Source: Kappaphycus alvarezii (lineage: Eukaryota; Rhodophyta; Florideophyceae; Gigartinales; Solieriaceae). Taken from it: a DNA stretch of 64,000 nt. The stretch spans positions 558,001-622,000 of the forward strand of contig NADL03000016.1 in the NCBI GenBank assembly GCA_002205965.3, in the 5' to 3' direction. The notes beneath the pieces are model-generated. The model was given only the letters and a program-made list of their open reading frames with translations. It made no database searches and was not told the origin of the DNA. Of this stretch, positions 1 to 12,330 are shown piece by piece. The stretch's first letter is position 1. The number at the start of each line of letters is the position of its first letter. A program made the translations under genes and the position numbers.

Positions 1-3000
1 AAATGGATTTCAATGCAATATGTGTAAAACAAAGTATTTTTGCAATATAAAAAATAGAATAAAAAAATCAAAAGATTTTAGACTCAAGAAATGGTGAAAT
101 ATATTTTGGAAATGTGAAGGAGTAGTTTTTTGAGGATTAGAAGTCTTGAGCCAATAGTAGCCAGATAAAATAAGAAACTATTTCTGGGTTGGAAAAATGT
201 TATATTCGTTAGGCAAGACGAATACAAAAGCCTTTCAAATATTGTTTTCCGTTTTTTCTGAGCCTGAGGGTTATAATCGTGTATTTTATCTATTCGTGCA
301 TTTTTCGAAGGATTTAAAATTTGTTTTACGTGTTTTGGATATATAAAGTGCATGAATTTTGTGTCACACATGGTACGCTTCCTAGGACATCTAAATTCAA
401 GTTGTATCTACCATGCTAGATAAAAATTTGACTTATTTATCTAACCAATCAACATAAATATCGTAGCTAAATAACTAAAAAACCTTCGAAAGCCACCGAA
501 CTGGTCTTTTTATTTTTTTCTATTTCATATTACAGCCTATGAGAGTTTTTATTTATCAATAGTTCCACATAATACATTTTTTATTTTTTAAAGGTATGGG
601 AAGTGAAAATTTTCTCTTACTTATGAAACTACAAATTATTCCATCTTATTAAACCCAAAATTGTTCTATGCGAAAATAAAATAGAATTATTCATAGTAAC
701 CAGTGAGAAACTCTATAATTAATATGAATCAATGTCATAAGAATTTTATTCTTCCTTAAAAAATACATCCACAATTATATGTATACATTTTCTGAGTTGC
801 TCAGTACTGCTGGCCATAATCAAGGCTGTTCATCTGGAACAATTTTCGCTGTCCCCGCTTTCTGTATATGTCGCGCTTAAAGTAGGATTATTTCAGGCTA
901 ACGAAGGCCACTTTTCGATAAGTAATTCTTCTTCCCTTCCCCTGTATGTGCGTCCATTTGTTCAGCCTTTGCCGGATATAGTCTCTTTAATAGATCCACA
1001 AAAGGCTCACAATATGAAGGAATCATTTCTCTCCTTCATTACGAGTATTTGGGTGTTCTATTTCTGTCTAGTATTTTAAATGAAATATTCTATGACCCGT
1101 TCCTCATTAAATTGATAATCGAAATGGTACATCAGCAGTTTCTCATCTCCGCACTTTTTATTTTAAATGGAATTTTTACCAGATAGGTGAAGTTATAAAT
1201 TACTTTTCACAAACTGCCACCCTAAAATATGTGCTCTGTTTTGTAATTAGTTAAACTAGCTTAATTCTTACGCTTTGTACATTTTTAAGCTATGCTTCAT
1301 CTGTCAAAAGAAATTTAAATGAATTTTAATTATTGAAAATAGTTCGAATTAAAAAAATTGAAAGTTTTATCTGTATTAATGGTAAAGCGATCTGACCAAT
1401 CTCGTTCTACGAAGTCTTTTTGTATAAATACAGTACCTTTTTAAAATTTTCATCTTCCGAAAATACTTGAAATCTCTGTTGTCGTTGAGAATGGAGAGAG
1501 ATACTTCCTTCAGACATGTTAGTACTTTAAGCAAGAATATAATACTGTTTCACTTCGGTGGATGCAGTTAGCAAATAATTATGGTTCAACTTGCTCTGCA
1601 GCGAACGATTGAATCGAGTGATTGAGAAGACGATGAACTGGTCGGAGCGATGCAGTTATATTATGAGTAGAATAGCCTAAAATTACTAGCAGTCTTCGAT
1701 AAACTTAGTTTCATGGTCAGGTGTGACATTGGGAAAGTTTTCGTTAAAAATAATCGAAAGATTTCAATTTCACGAGAGATAGTTACTAAATTACTCTTGA
1801 AGTGTACCTATTAGCCTGAAATATTTGAAGTTTCTATTAATAACTACGCTAATGATTTCATGACTGTTTCTATGGCCATTCATTTGTCGTATTGTTCCGA
1901 ACTTCTAAGTTCAATGAATCAATATAAATTTTTCTTTATGTAAAAGTATATTAGTTTGGATTTCTGCCGTTTTGGAATGTATTGAAAGTCAAAAAGAAGT
2001 ATTTTGTGTTCTAGTGACCACGAAGTTTGAACATATTTAAAGACTATTAACGTTATCTTTTTGATATTTAAGCACGTGAATTAGTTCTTTTGGGCTCAGC
2101 TGTCTCTTCATAACAAAATTCTAGTACCGAAAGTAGGGAACATGGATATCTATTCAATATTTCTTTAATCGTGGTGAAAACATTGTTCAGCTGAAGGCCT
2201 CTGTGGATTTCTGGCCTCATCCCTTTCAAAATGAATGATAAGATTAAGCTTCTTACTTGTGCTTTTACTAGTTTTCTTTCTTCTCCCATCTTGTAGAGAT
2301 AGACTCACTTATGATCAGAGCTCGCTATGTTCCTGGAAAAGCTGTAATTGTAAGAAAATTAGAGTCATGCTGGGAATTTTGGGTGTTTGTTACCTTCAAT
2401 TGTTTTAGACCATTTCAAACGTTTTTTGCGCAAGATTTAGTTGCTAAGCTGTGCGCGATACATTTATCCTTTTGGTGCTCTCTGATACTAATTGATCATA
2501 TCATCTCACCATAACCTTTAAGATGACCAAGTAGTCCTCTGGATTGGTTGGCTTCACTAGCTATTTTGAGGGAAGAAAGGAGCGCTGAAACAAATCGTAA
2601 CTTCTTTGAGGGAACGAAACTTGATGCACTGAATTTCAAATGTATTAAAAGTAAGAATATACTACGGTTGGATATCTAATAATGGCCAGGGTCGCATCTT
2701 TCACACAGAATAAAAAAATTGAAGGTTAAATATTTCATCTGGTACATTTTAGTTTGGGAAGCTTATAGTTATGCAGAAAACAAGGCCTAGTAAGCTTGAT
2801 ACATCCGAAACTGGCGGTATTAGAGTGCTAAATTTAGGAAGTTTTAAAATCGAACCACATCAAAAGCCATGGTATAATTTCAAAACGGTAAACGCTTTTT
2901 CCATATGTCAAGATTTTTTGAGCTATGAGGTACACGCAAAGAGGTGCAAAAAAGCTCTTCTGTATGAAATTATTGAGACCTATTTGTTCTAGAACTGACT

Positions 3001-4855
3001 AAGGAATAGTAAAAGGAGAAAAGGAGAAATGAATACTTAAGATGGAGCAGATCTCACGCAAACAAGTCTCACTTCCAAGAAGATAAAAATTGCTCTGCAT
3101 AACTGGGACGTAACTTGGATCAATAGAGAATATCGTATTTATTCCGCAAAATAAACGTTCTGAAGTTGAAAAAATACTCGTGAAGAAAGGAAAATACTAA
3201 GCCAGCTCCCTTCTTGAAATGGAACGGTATTGGCACTCAAACGGACCAAAACATCTAATTTGGAAGAGCTATTGGCAATGATTTTCAGCGCGATATTTTG
3301 CAAATTTTAAATGTGAAGAACTGGCTGATATATCTTATCAACTTTTTCCCCTCTTTGTGTTGAAATAAGGTGAAGATAATAATTTTGATCTAATCTGAGC
3401 TTCCCAGAAATATAATTAGAAGACTTTTATGATGACCATAGAAGATGCCTTATGGAATTATTACTTGCAAAATTACTAATATATTGCACTCAATTGACGA
3501 CGAGGCCATCTCAAAGGCTATTACTATTTTTCCAAGTAGAAAGAGAAGTTTATATACTATCAAATCTAATCATAGGATACATTTGAATTTCTAGGAGCCC
3601 TTCATAGTAATATTGATAGTTAATTATTATATTTTTGTTAAAATATAGACTTTTTGAAATTGGATAAGTAATTATGGATTCCACCTAAAAGTCTTAGTAG
3701 GGTAGGAATATTCTCGTCTTTTTTCAATTGTAAAACGGATAATTAGCATGAACTAAGTATTAATGATTTTGAAAAGGATAAATAGATAATTTGAGGAACT
3801 AAAAAAGTTGAGCATAGATGTTTGAATTCTGGGTTAATTCAGGAGCCCAAAAAAATATATCAAGAAAATTCAGAAAAAAATTAAAAATCATTTCAGCAAT
3901 ATCTTGGTTCTCCGTAATTAATATTCTATAGTATTTTATCCTATTCCTTACTTAGGACAAATTATTTATATATCGATGGATAATTTAAATTTAAATTGTT
4001 TTAGCCTTCAAGTTTTCCATAAGTAAAAATTAATCAGACTGTGTTTTCAGATCACGAAACACCTGGTTTATTATCAAAAAATGCAAGATTCATCGAAATG
4101 CTTCAAACCTGGATATTTTATGTTAGTATATGCACATGAATTAGTCAATCTGTTTGGAATTGCGTCAATTTTGTGTCAATTATTTGCTTGAGGCGAAAAA
4201 AGCACAAAAAGCATAAATTTGAGACTATGAAACATAATGATTTGGAAAATATCAATTTTTCACATCCTTACTTTTCCGCATGATCAATGGTATAATCATA
4301 ATAAATTATGAGAATTTCGTCTAGAAGGTGGATTATCGCCATTGGAGAATTAGTAATTTCTCCTACTTATAATGGTTACGGGAAGAGATTATTAGGAACT
4401 ACCAGATGGGCAAACAGCTGATCATGGCAAGCATGTTTGTACCATTTTTCACAAATATTAAATAAGAGGTGAAGAAGAAATGAAAAGCTGAAAAAGGCAA
4501 GGAATACTAATAAAACTCTTCTCAATTGATGTTTTTGCAATAATAACTCATTTACGATCGATTTAGACCCAGAGTTTTGTAATTAAATCATAAATAGAAG
4601 TGATTAAGTATATGCTACGGATTTTGGTCACAATTTCAGAAATTTAGATCATTCTAAGCCACAAGGGAGTGGTACTAAGTAAATTTAAGCTATTAATTTA
4701 CTATGACAAGATATTTTACCCATCAATCAGACTTTTCAATGTTTATTGCTCATTTAATCTGACGGTGAGTATTATGTAAGAAATAGGGAAGTGAAATATA
4801 TCCAAAAGGCTTAGTATAGAATTAAATCGTCGTAAATTTTAATAAACAGCTTATC
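1..4855. other. AT-rich stretch with no confident gene
   Basis: Strongly AT-rich on both strands, with stop codons closely spaced in all frames. ORFs here are under 100 codons and of low complexity, and I recognise no rRNA, tRNA or intact transposon protein. The only item with any family flavour is a short gag-like ORF near 2.1-2.3 kb, listed separately. The stretch ends at the LTR-like terminus of the copia element at 4,856. Confidence 0.6.
2068..2289 (-). pseudogene. possible gag-like fragment
   Basis: A 73-residue ORF reading KAQVRSLILSFILKGMRPEI followed by a short helix-like segment ending in acidic residues. The arrangement 'aliphatic helix, F-[IL]-x-G-[ML]-x-P-E-[IV]' resembles the capsid region of retrotransposon Gag proteins. 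There is no zinc knuckle, protease or reverse transcriptase next to it, so the assignment rests on one weak motif. It may equally be a chance ORF. Confidence 0.15.
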
Positions 4856-4998
4856 TGTAGTAAAAGTAACTTGGTGACATCTGTCTAGCTTAATCTAGCT
4901 GTTCAGAGTATCATTGATCTAAATATTCTATGTAAACGGTCGTTCAGCGTTCCGCGCTTGTACAAGCGAGCATAACAACAGTTAAAGGCTCAAGATCC
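4856..4998 (-). repeat. LTR-like terminus of C1, copy 1
   Basis: A 143-bp segment just downstream of the C1 RNase H region. By eye it differs at about 16 positions from an equal-length segment at 16,167-16,309, with no gaps. Read on the minus strand it ends in ...TACTACA. A TG start is possible at the complement of 4,980-4,981 or 4,992-4,993, fitting a short TG...CA copia LTR plus a little internal sequence. The 5' LTR partner is missing. Confidence 0.55.
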
Positions 4999-5149
4999 AT
5001 TCTCTTTCTCCTTTCTTACTAGCATCAAACCCATGCTTTGATTTTAGAATCTTGACTCTGCTTTGACAAGGTCAGTCGAGTACTATCAAACATCGTTAGC
5101 TGTAGGGCAGTATTTACAGGACTTTTTTTGGTTAAAGGATCTGCCAAGT

Positions 5150-5625
5150 TCACCGTGCCTGTAATCCAACCAATTTGAATGATTTGGTTAGTTTCATGCT
5201 TGTATCGATGAGAACCACATTTGCTCTCATTGATTTGTCTTCAGGGACTCTGCATAAAGACAAACTAGACCATAAACCTTTTGGGTCATTGATAGATCAT
5301 AAATGGACGGAAATTATAATTATAGTTTGATACGCGCCAGCAATGGTTTATCCTTCAGAACCGGCTTCAGAGCATGCTACGTTATCTGCACTACCAGTCG
5401 ATATAGTTGACCTTGTTGCTAGACGCGGCCCCGATGTGAGCGCATGAAAAAAGGAGCCTTGTTTCAGATCACCAAACATTAGACCACCGATTAAACCCAG
5501 CTTTCTATTTCATCAGGCCTGGTAGCATCAGAGAACATGACAACATTGAAGTAGTCGATATCTTTTGAAGTTCTCTTGGAAGTAGAAGTTGTACCAAATT
5601 TCTGTAAGTGCTTCAGAAAGTTGTT
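5150..5625 (-). pseudogene. C1 RNase H region
   Basis: Several short minus-strand frames together give the copia RNase H landmarks: DYFNVVMFSDATRPDE (first catalytic Asp in FSDA), GLIGGLMFGDLKQGSFFHAL, and a SADNVACSEAGSEG block where the catalytic Glu and the A-x-x-E motif would lie. A later piece reads DPKGLWSSLSLCRVPEDKS. Frames shift at least twice and contain stops. RNase H removes the RNA template during reverse transcription. Confidence 0.55.
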
Positions 5626-6171
5626 TTAAGTAAGGAGATCGTGCAATGTAGCTTTCGACATTCTTTGCTGTAGATGGCTTGCAAGAAAGCATGCGAGTGT
5701 ATATACTGCCATGCCAACAAATATTAGCGAACTATTCGTAGAACAGGACTGGTGCAGTTCTAGACTTGACATTTTCTCATTGAATGCTTTGCGTCGGATT
5801 CTAGATATAGCAGTGGGCTTGATACCATGCAATTTATCATCCCCAGAAGTTAGTGGTGTTCTCTGACGTCTAGGTGAACAGGCATCCAAAAATAAAAAGG
5901 AACCGGGCATGTGGGTAATGGTTCTAATATCATAAGTCGCAGAAAGCGAGTCATTAAACCAACGTCGATTTGCCTCAGCACCACCGACTGTGATTTCATC
6001 TGTAACCTTGACAATGAGCACTACCTCACCATGTCGTTGCAGATAGAATAGTTGCGGTACATATACAACAACTTGTAGACAAAGCCTGCAAAAGGGTGTT
6101 GTGAGAGTGATGTTTCCATTTACGGTTTGCATTAAAAAAGATAGTCTGTGGCAACATTCAAAAGCCAACAT
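5626..6171 (-). pseudogene. C1 reverse transcriptase thumb/connection region
   Basis: An uninterrupted 181-codon minus-strand frame. It contains GEVVLIVKVTDEI, where V-T-D-E stands in the position of the catalytic [VY]-x-D-D with the second Asp as Glu, then WFNDSLSATYDIRTITHMPG and later SSLIFVGMAVYTLACFLASH. The last matches the 'G-x-[LM]-x-[YF]...RPDI' connection segment of copia polyproteins. It is the longest open stretch of C1, but flanking frames are broken, so it is unlikely to be made as a functional enzyme. Confidence 0.6.
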
Positions 6172-6219
6172 TCAAAAGCCAATAGAAAATACTTTATTTG
6201 TACTCACGGTACGGGACAA

Positions 6220-6417
6220 CTAGACATCCCTTTTGGCATCACTAGACGGTAATAATGCACCTTTGATGTCTCTTTTGCTCCTGTACCATCTGAATATGGA
6301 GCAAATTGAAAACAGAATCCTGCATTCTACGGGAGGACAAGATTCGGAGTCAGTTCTCAAGTCATGCTTGTCGCAATCCTTGTTTCGATGCGGTGTTATA
6401 CCGTACGTGCCTTGCAT
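6220..6417 (-). pseudogene. C1 reverse transcriptase, N-terminal palm fragment
   Basis: A short minus-strand ORF reading WYRSKRDIKGALLPSSDAKR. This fits the copia RT palm region 'x-x-D-[IV]-K-x-A-[FY]-L-[QN]...KR', in which the Asp of RDIKGAL is the first catalytic aspartate. The next RT segment continues at lower coordinates after a break. The 120-codon frame at 6,669-7,031 upstream is in the right place for the linker before RT, but I do not recognise it. Confidence 0.5.
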
Positions 6418-7333
6418 TACATGGAGCCATCATGTCTAGTTTTCAGCTTGTACATAACATGACTGCTAATAACATTAGGGTGACCGGGACTTGAGTAACG
6501 TGAATTTTCTGGCAATTCTTTGTGAATATATCTTTCTCAGCTTGATACGAGCTGGCTGTGGTGAATATAGGCTGAGGATAGAGTTGTAAGAAATTGGACT
6601 CAGAACTCGACATTACTGTGCATGCAACATCTCAATCTCAGCACCATTGATCTTCCTAGATCGTGTCATCATTTGCTCCTGTACACCGTCATTGGTAGTA
6701 ATACCAAGTGAAGTGAGTTTGCGCGTGCGACAAGGTTGCCGGTTAATTGTTGCTGAGCCCAATTTAGAATGCCATTTGAAATCAGCCTCAGCATGCGCAT
6801 TCGTGCATCAGTGATGTGTTCCAGCTGTTCACTCTCCAAGTTGGAGAAATCTGTATCATCGTATGGTCTCGCGCTGCAGATCGTCAATTGCTTCTTTGAA
6901 GGCATATGAGAGGAGTTAATTGATATCAAAGGCAAACCGCACATCTTCCACAGCAGTTTGTTGGTATTTGCCGTTCTTACCAGCTGCTGTGACAGTCTCA
7001 GACGAAGAATCGTACGTAGGACAGGTTTCAAATCGGAATATTATCTTCTTTTGGCATTTTTTGCTTAATAAATACTTGTACCATTTCTTTAACCTTCACT
7101 TTCAGTGGAGAGATTGTCTTGGACCTAAGGATGCGGTTTAGCTTGCGCTTAGACTATAATTCGGCCTGTGCTTTCAGTATTTCAGGAGGCACATGATGCA
7201 CCTCGTTTTAGAGACAGGTCTGGTGTACCCTTTGCCAAGCTCAGGAACTGATACAAACTGCTCGAGGAGATCATTCGAGATGCTCATGCCTGTTTCACAA
7301 GGAGCAGTGTGTCGGAAGGAGGTCTCTCTCATT

Positions 7334-7612
7334 TCAATCGAGTGTAAATATCGCGAATCGCTTTATGCTTCTATTACAGTACGTTTTCGTTGTGACGGAG
7401 TAACGGAACATGGCGAAAATCAGAGGTGCAAGTAAGCAGAAATATTTAAAGCCAAAACTGTCGAAATTTTTGTCATCTTGGACAGCAACTTGGCTCCAGA
7501 ACTGGGATAACCAACAAACAACTAGTGCAACTTTAGCATTTTCAAGGGATGTGGATGCAACAACCTCACCACTTAGGTATCTTGTCACAGAATCCATGGC
7601 ATGATAAATCAC
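7334..7612 (-). pseudogene. C1 integrase core fragment
   Basis: A 92-codon ORF beginning IYHAMDSVTRYLSGEVVAST. This matches the first catalytic strand of copia-type integrases (hydrophobic, D, [SR], x-T-[RK], [FY]), in which the Asp in MDSVTRY is the first acidic residue of the DDE triad. A few residues later ALVVCWLSQFW fits the W-containing helix of this subfamily. The remaining two acidic positions are not in this frame. It would have joined element cDNA into the chromosome. Confidence 0.6.
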
Positions 7613-9097
7613 GTGTCCGTCGATATGGAGTTTTCAATGCAGAAAAACTCGCTTAAGCCACGTTAAATGCTACTGAGTGGGACACAGCGAGTTCCTGTAG
7701 TCTGTTCGGCACTGTCGAAGAACAGAAGAGATGTATCTGGCACCCTCATCCGTCCAAATGTGGCTTCGTTGTAGTAACAGTTTGATTTATGTAAGTTAGA
7801 ATGCCCAAAGACATGGCGGTGGACACGGTCGATCACTGATTTTTGCTTTGCCTATGAGAGGGAGGCGGAATGACAGCAGAAGTTGGCAGCATAAGAGTCG
7901 TTCGTGGATGGAGTGTGGACATTGAATAATTTGACGTATTCAATGTAGCTGTGGTCTCTGCTGTCAACCACAGTATTTTAATTGGTACTTGCACTGCATT
8001 GCCATAGGCAGAATTGATTTTGGTGATCTTTTTTGATCTGATTCACTGCTAACAATCAGGCACTGTAATATAAAAGTAAGGGCAATTTTCGCTTGTCGCC
8101 CACTATATTCCTGGTACCGTATACTCATCAGGGAGGGTTTGTTGGCTCGCAATCTGGACCACTCGGCCCCAAATTGGACCTGATATTTTCGCAGGTGCCC
8201 AGCACCTAATGGGCCGATTGTCGACTTTACTTATCTCTAACTTGGATCTACAATACTTAGCTGACCTTCACTTCACTCACCCCCGTCGTAGCTAACCATA
8301 ACTTAGTTAACAAGTATTATACCTACCTGGCCACTAGGGCCCCAGATTAAACAGCCACCCTGGTTTTGTCTCTGAAATTGACTCCCAACTTCCACCTTTG
8401 CAGAAACCTTGCCAACGGCAACTTTGGCTACAGCCACGTTTATCCGCCCGTATCCCCCTTCTATTTCCTCCTCTCTATCCAATATTATAATACCCCTTTT
8501 GTTGTTTATTTGTGATATTTACCCACTCTTTGCGCCCCGGGCTCCGGCGTCTATATACAAATAGGAACTTCAAGGTTGTCGTTGGTGACAACTTCCTTAA
8601 CCCAAAGGAGATATTCAGCACTGCTGACCCATTCATACATCTTTTTTGTCCTGTATTATACTATTTGTGTCTACGGTTCTTTTTAATCGATCCTTATCAA
8701 TGTTCTATCATTCCGCGGACCACGAACCGGCCTTAAACCCCGGAGTACAAGTATACCGTCCAGCCGTCCAAGGAGTCAACCCCTCTCTTCTAGTTCCACT
8801 TCTCCTCGCCACCAGTGAGCTCTGCTACTGCATCGAAGGGTGCTTAAAGAGAAAGAGGGACAGTAAAACCCTGTGATTCTTGGTGTATGTGTTGGTTTTC
8901 GCATTGTCTGACAGTGGTCCGTTCCTAGACGAGAAGAACTGCGCACTGCGCATTGCACTATAATCTCTGCTTTCAATCATAGCCATAGTCCCAATAGATC
9001 TGCCTTAGTCTACTTTGAACTGCATGCAGTTGCAATCTACATGATTGTTCATCCTCTTCCGTGTGACTTTTCGACCTATAACTCAATTGGATAATCT
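7613..9097. other. C1 interior, no clear domain
   Basis: This lies between the protease-like region and the integrase core of C1, where the pre-integrase zinc-binding segment should be. Only short, multiply interrupted minus-strand frames are present, and I could not identify the HHCC motif. It may include lost or foreign sequence, since it is longer than expected for this part of a copia polyprotein. Confidence 0.4.
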
Positions 9098-9388
9098 TTA
9101 GAGAATCAAGTGGCGTATTTTTACCATCGTGCCCTGGTCAGAGTGTATTGAAATCATAATATGTCCAATTGTTCTCCTCTTCGGGCTTGCACGAGCGCCA
9201 TCGCCATATTGCCAATATTGTCGACCAGAAACAGGGACAGGATCAAGCTGCCCACGCCATAAAGGCATCAGGTTCTTCGCATTTTTTCGTAATTCAACAA
9301 GTCCCATACCACTGTAGGGTGATCTAACTTCGCCTGGGGGCCCAAGCTTAGGAGATGTGTCGCTTCCCATAACAGTAACTGTTGTCAT
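9098..9388 (-). pseudogene. C1 protease-like region
   Basis: A 96-codon ORF with YWQYGDGARASPKRRTIGHI. This resembles the segment '[YF]-x-[FY]-G-D-G-x-R..S..T..[IL]' that follows the catalytic Asp in the retropepsins of some copia-like elements. Position between zinc knuckle and integrase supports this. I cannot see an undamaged D-[ST]-G-A active site, so the protease call depends mostly on context. Confidence 0.4.
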
Positions 9389-9708
9389 ATGAAATTGGCG
9401 AGTTCAAGTCTTTCCGAAGCCAGATGTCTTGTTATATTTGTTTCGGTAATCTTTTTCATCCCGCATTTTGTCTTCAAAGGTACGTATATTGTCTGTAACC
9501 CAATTACCAATCTTTCCGCAGCCTTTGCAACTACTTTTCTTCTTGAAATCGGCGATTTCAGATAGCGACAGTCTTTGTTGCTGTATCCACAATTACGATT
9601 GCCGGTGAAAGCAGCATTAGAGGCTGAAACTCCAGAGGAGGAGTGCATTGGATCATTGCCTTTCGAATCACATGCCCGTAGTACGAAAGCATCACTTTTA
9701 ATGATCAA
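9385..9708 (-). pseudogene. C1 Gag fragment with CCHC-type zinc knuckle
   Basis: One minus-strand frame contains SSCKGCGKIGNWVTD, which matches the retroviral-type zinc knuckle C-x2-C-G-x2-G-H-x4-C. The His is replaced by Asn and the last Cys is lost in this frame. An overlapping frame of 107 codons contains CGYSNKDC nearby. Knuckles of this type bind genomic RNA during packaging. It sits immediately upstream of the protease-like region, as expected at the end of Gag. The N-terminal capsid portion is missing. Confidence 0.55.
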
Positions 9709-9748
9709 TATTCAGAACCCCTAGCGCCATACAGCATAGGGCCTGGGA

Positions 9749-10610
9749 CTACACAGCAGGGGCTAAATCGGTGATTTGGTCAAGGCGCCGCCAATTAGCG
9801 GACGTAGCATCGTATTGGACAATCAAGCATATGAATCCAACGAGGAGCGAATTTTTCTCGGCTGTAACAGGGGTACCACGCTGGCTGGCGAGAAAGTGGG
9901 CGACGTCTTGCACGGCTTGATCAAACCCGGTCCAATGCAACAATAGACATCGACAACCGGGGTGAAGGTCCAGTCCGTAGTACTTGCATAAAGTATGGTA
10001 ATTTGGGCGTTTCTCTGATTCTTTCTTGGAGATATGGCCATGTGCAGGACAGAAACGAAACCCGGATGAGTGCGGACTGATGACAGAGACATCAAAAGCC
10101 TGCGGGCTGGCAGCGAACTCGGAGTCATTAATAAAAACATCTAGGCGGAGCTGGATCGCGGAAGAAACAGAAGGATAAATGCGGTCAATTAGAGCCTTTC
10201 GTTCCTCTCTAGTCAGTTGGGAGGCCGCAAGGAAGCCAGGAGAAGGATGTGGAGGATCTGGAAAGCGCTGCTCCGAGAAACGCGAACACCGTGGAGTAGA
10301 GCAGTATGGAGGATGGAACTAGCTAGCCCCTTTACGAAGTGCGTCGAGGCGGCGAATGCTACCAGCGCCAGTACTGCACACCATTGCGTGATGACCATGA
10401 ACATCTAGCATGGCAGTTGAACGGGAACATATGGTGCATGAACGGGATCCAGAGAAAAGTGGCTGGCCGAGACGTAAACAGACTATAATAATCCAGACTT
10501 CAGGAGCAGCTCGGGCACTGTTGCCCCTGAGTGGAAGAGTGGAGAACGTTAATGAGGACAAGGAAGCAGTGGTAGATACATGACGCGTTTTGGAAACAGG
10601 GGTGAGGGAT
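9749..10610 (-). pseudogene. N1 C-terminal CCHC knuckle and endonuclease-like domain
   Basis: One frame has CTICSRSTAMLDVHGHHAMV followed by C, a C-x2-C...H-x3-C knuckle, then a shift into a frame with PQAFDVSVISPHSSG. The D-V-[ST]-V-x-x-P string corresponds to a catalytic strand of the restriction-like endonuclease in these elements (N2 has AVDVTVAHP). A further open run leads to a stop at 9,749. This domain would nick the target DNA. At least two frameshifts are needed to read it through. Confidence 0.6.
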
Positions 10611-10974
10611 GCCGTGAAGTGATCATACTGTTGAATGTCGTTGATACTGTTGATGATCGATTGGATAGTTACAAGTGATTCGGGTTGCCCTCTGCCTCTT
10701 TCTGTTCACTTAGACAACTCAAGTACCTCTTAAATACCAATTCAATAGAACAATAGAGCATCATAAATACAAAATATAAAGGGACGCCATGTCACGTCCA
10801 TTAAACATTACGTCTGGAAAGTTATACATCCGGACTCTTACATTAAACAATAAACGGATTGGCAACTTGTAGATTAGTGAATTAGTCTGAGTGAACATGG
10901 AAGCCTATAGAGGTACCTTGAGCCTGTAAGTATTCGAGGACTTCACGAGCGTGCAGTTAAGGAACAAAAATATT

Positions 10975-11257
10975 CAGATCATCTGAGTAGGCATTCAGGA
11001 GTTTAAGGTTGTCACCACATTTGGAGAGTAAATCGTCAATCAGTGGTTGCAGGGCAATCACAAAGAGTAGCATACTAAGGGGATCCCTTGTTGGGCCCTG
11101 TAAGGCTTAAAATTGTAAATACGCCAAAGAAAAGTGTCTGTGGGGAGCTGAAGAGGGATTAAACGAATTGAGCGCGGCCTGTGGCCCGTTTAGCGACACT
11201 GGCCAAAATTCAGGTACGCTCGATACAGTTGAAGGCGCTACGGGCGTCAATGGTAAG
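10975..11257 (-). pseudogene. N1 reverse transcriptase motifs A-C
   Basis: Beyond L1 the minus strand gives LLTIDARSAFNCIER (motif A, catalytic Asp in IDAR), then LQGPTRDPLSMLLFVIALQP (motif B, QQGDP changed to GPTRDP) and NAYSDDLNIFV (motif C, Y-S-D-D, with both catalytic Asp codons kept at 10,978-10,983). A stop follows CIER. The QG-to-PT change in motif B suggests loss of function before the final stops, though single substitutions in old elements are hard to order. Confidence 0.7.
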
Positions 11258-11262
11258 CAGTA
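11258..11262 (+). repeat. target-site duplication of L1, left
   Basis: CAGTA, repeated exactly at 12,751-12,755 on the other side of L1. A 5-bp duplication is typical of integration by copia- and gypsy-class integrases. A further 4 bases (TGTA versus CGTA) resemble each other but fall inside the element on the left side, so I take 5 bp as the true duplication. Confidence 0.8.
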
Positions 11263-11656
11263 TGTAATACAGGAAATGGTCCTCCCGATGGGATCAGCAA
11301 CTTACAAAAAAATTAACGATCCGCCCCTGAATCCGTTTACCGTCCTTTCCAAATTTTTCTACCAGCCCCCTAGATATTTAATACTGTATTCTCTCCTCCA
11401 AATCTCCTCCAAATCATCTTTTTAAGTCTTTTTTATCTACCCTCTTCATCAAATTCACTCCTAATGTAGAAATTTCACGCAAATGCGCTACTGCAATTTC
11501 GATTTTAACTTTTTAGTATCGACTCAGCCTGTCTCTAAGGTGTACTTAAACCCATTTTACCCAAACTTTTTGAGATTCACCAACCTCTACACACACTACC
11601 CTCCCCCACACCCTCTATCCTACATCAAAAATCGCCCTACTCGATTTACAACCAAA

Positions 11657-12190
11657 ATAAACATCCTTCGCCCCTCCGCCCTCATCACCAAAAATCGCCC
11701 CTCTCGCCCCTTAAAAGGCTTTGTGCTAGCTGCGTATGGCCCGACGGACGCAGACGACTACCTGCGACGCAAGATGATGAAGACGATCATAGAGTTAGTC
11801 CGCGAAATCTTCGTCGAAGGTGAGGCAAAACAAGTCAGCGAGGGTGAGGCGGAGAAAGAAAAGGATGAAATCGGCAAGTCGTTTGAAGCTGGCCCCGGAT
11901 TTAGTTCACGAGGGTGACGGGGACGATTACATGGACGACGACGAGGATGATGAGGAGGATGGGGAGGAGAGTGAATAAGATGAGGCAGTAGAAGTCAGTG
12001 AGGTTGTGCGGGGCTGAATATTATGGACCAGGTGGTCCCGACTCTGGAACCGGATGGGGGTATCTTCAGTAATCTAGATATTTCGTAGGGTGCAATGGAG
12101 AATTATAAGTCGTTCGCAGATATTTGTGGAGACTGCTTGGTTGGAATAGATATTTTGGGGAAACTGTTTGGCTCTGATTTAGAGGACTAA
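11657..12190 (+). pseudogene. L1 acidic-tract ORF (family shared with L2)
   Basis: Product unknown. The start codon position holds ATA where L2 has ATG. Conserved blocks in order are: NILRPSALITKNRPSRP; AYGPTDADDYLRR and a basic/acidic helix ending VREIFVEGEA; an Asp/Glu run (DYMDDDEDDEEDGEESE); then MDQVVPTLEPDGGIFSNLDI and FADICGDC ending LFGSDLED before the stop. L2 encodes nearly the same blocks. Here the copy has a frameshift after SFEA and a stop after LDIS. A protein with an N-terminal conserved head, a D/E-rich middle and a short acidic C-terminal motif might bind basic partners, but I assign no function. Confidence 0.6.
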
Positions 12191-12323
12191 GATATTAAGG
12201 AAGGAATCTGATATTTATCCTAATAATATCTGCTGTTAGTCTTTCTCGTTCACACGATTCCATTTGATGCATTTTATGGTTCTTAGTATGTTCCTTTGAG
12301 ACTCTAGGATTAGCCAAAAATTC

Positions 12324-12330
12324 TATATAA
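12324..12330 (+). promoter_or_regulatory. TATA box of L1
   Basis: TATATAA, in a block (CTATATAAGGTGAATAAACT) that is kept almost unchanged in L2 while much around it differs. It lies about 135 bp downstream of the acidic ORF stop and about 420 bp before the right end, the position expected for the U3/R promoter of an LTR. Confidence 0.55.

Larger units (their letters stand above)
4856..9710 (-). mobile_element. degenerate Ty1/copia-like retrotransposon C1, 5'-truncated
   Basis: Minus-strand domains occur in copia order: Gag zinc knuckle, protease-like region, integrase core, reverse transcriptase, RNase H, then a short LTR-like terminus. Placing integrase before reverse transcriptase is diagnostic of copia rather than gypsy. 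Reading frames are broken by many stops and shifts, though two segments (integrase core and RT/connection) stay open for 90-180 codons. The 5' end appears lost. Only the zinc-knuckle end of Gag is present, and non-LTR element N1 begins within about 30 bp. A repeat of its terminus lies at 16.2 kb. I see no 5' LTR, so the element is most likely dead. Confidence 0.8.
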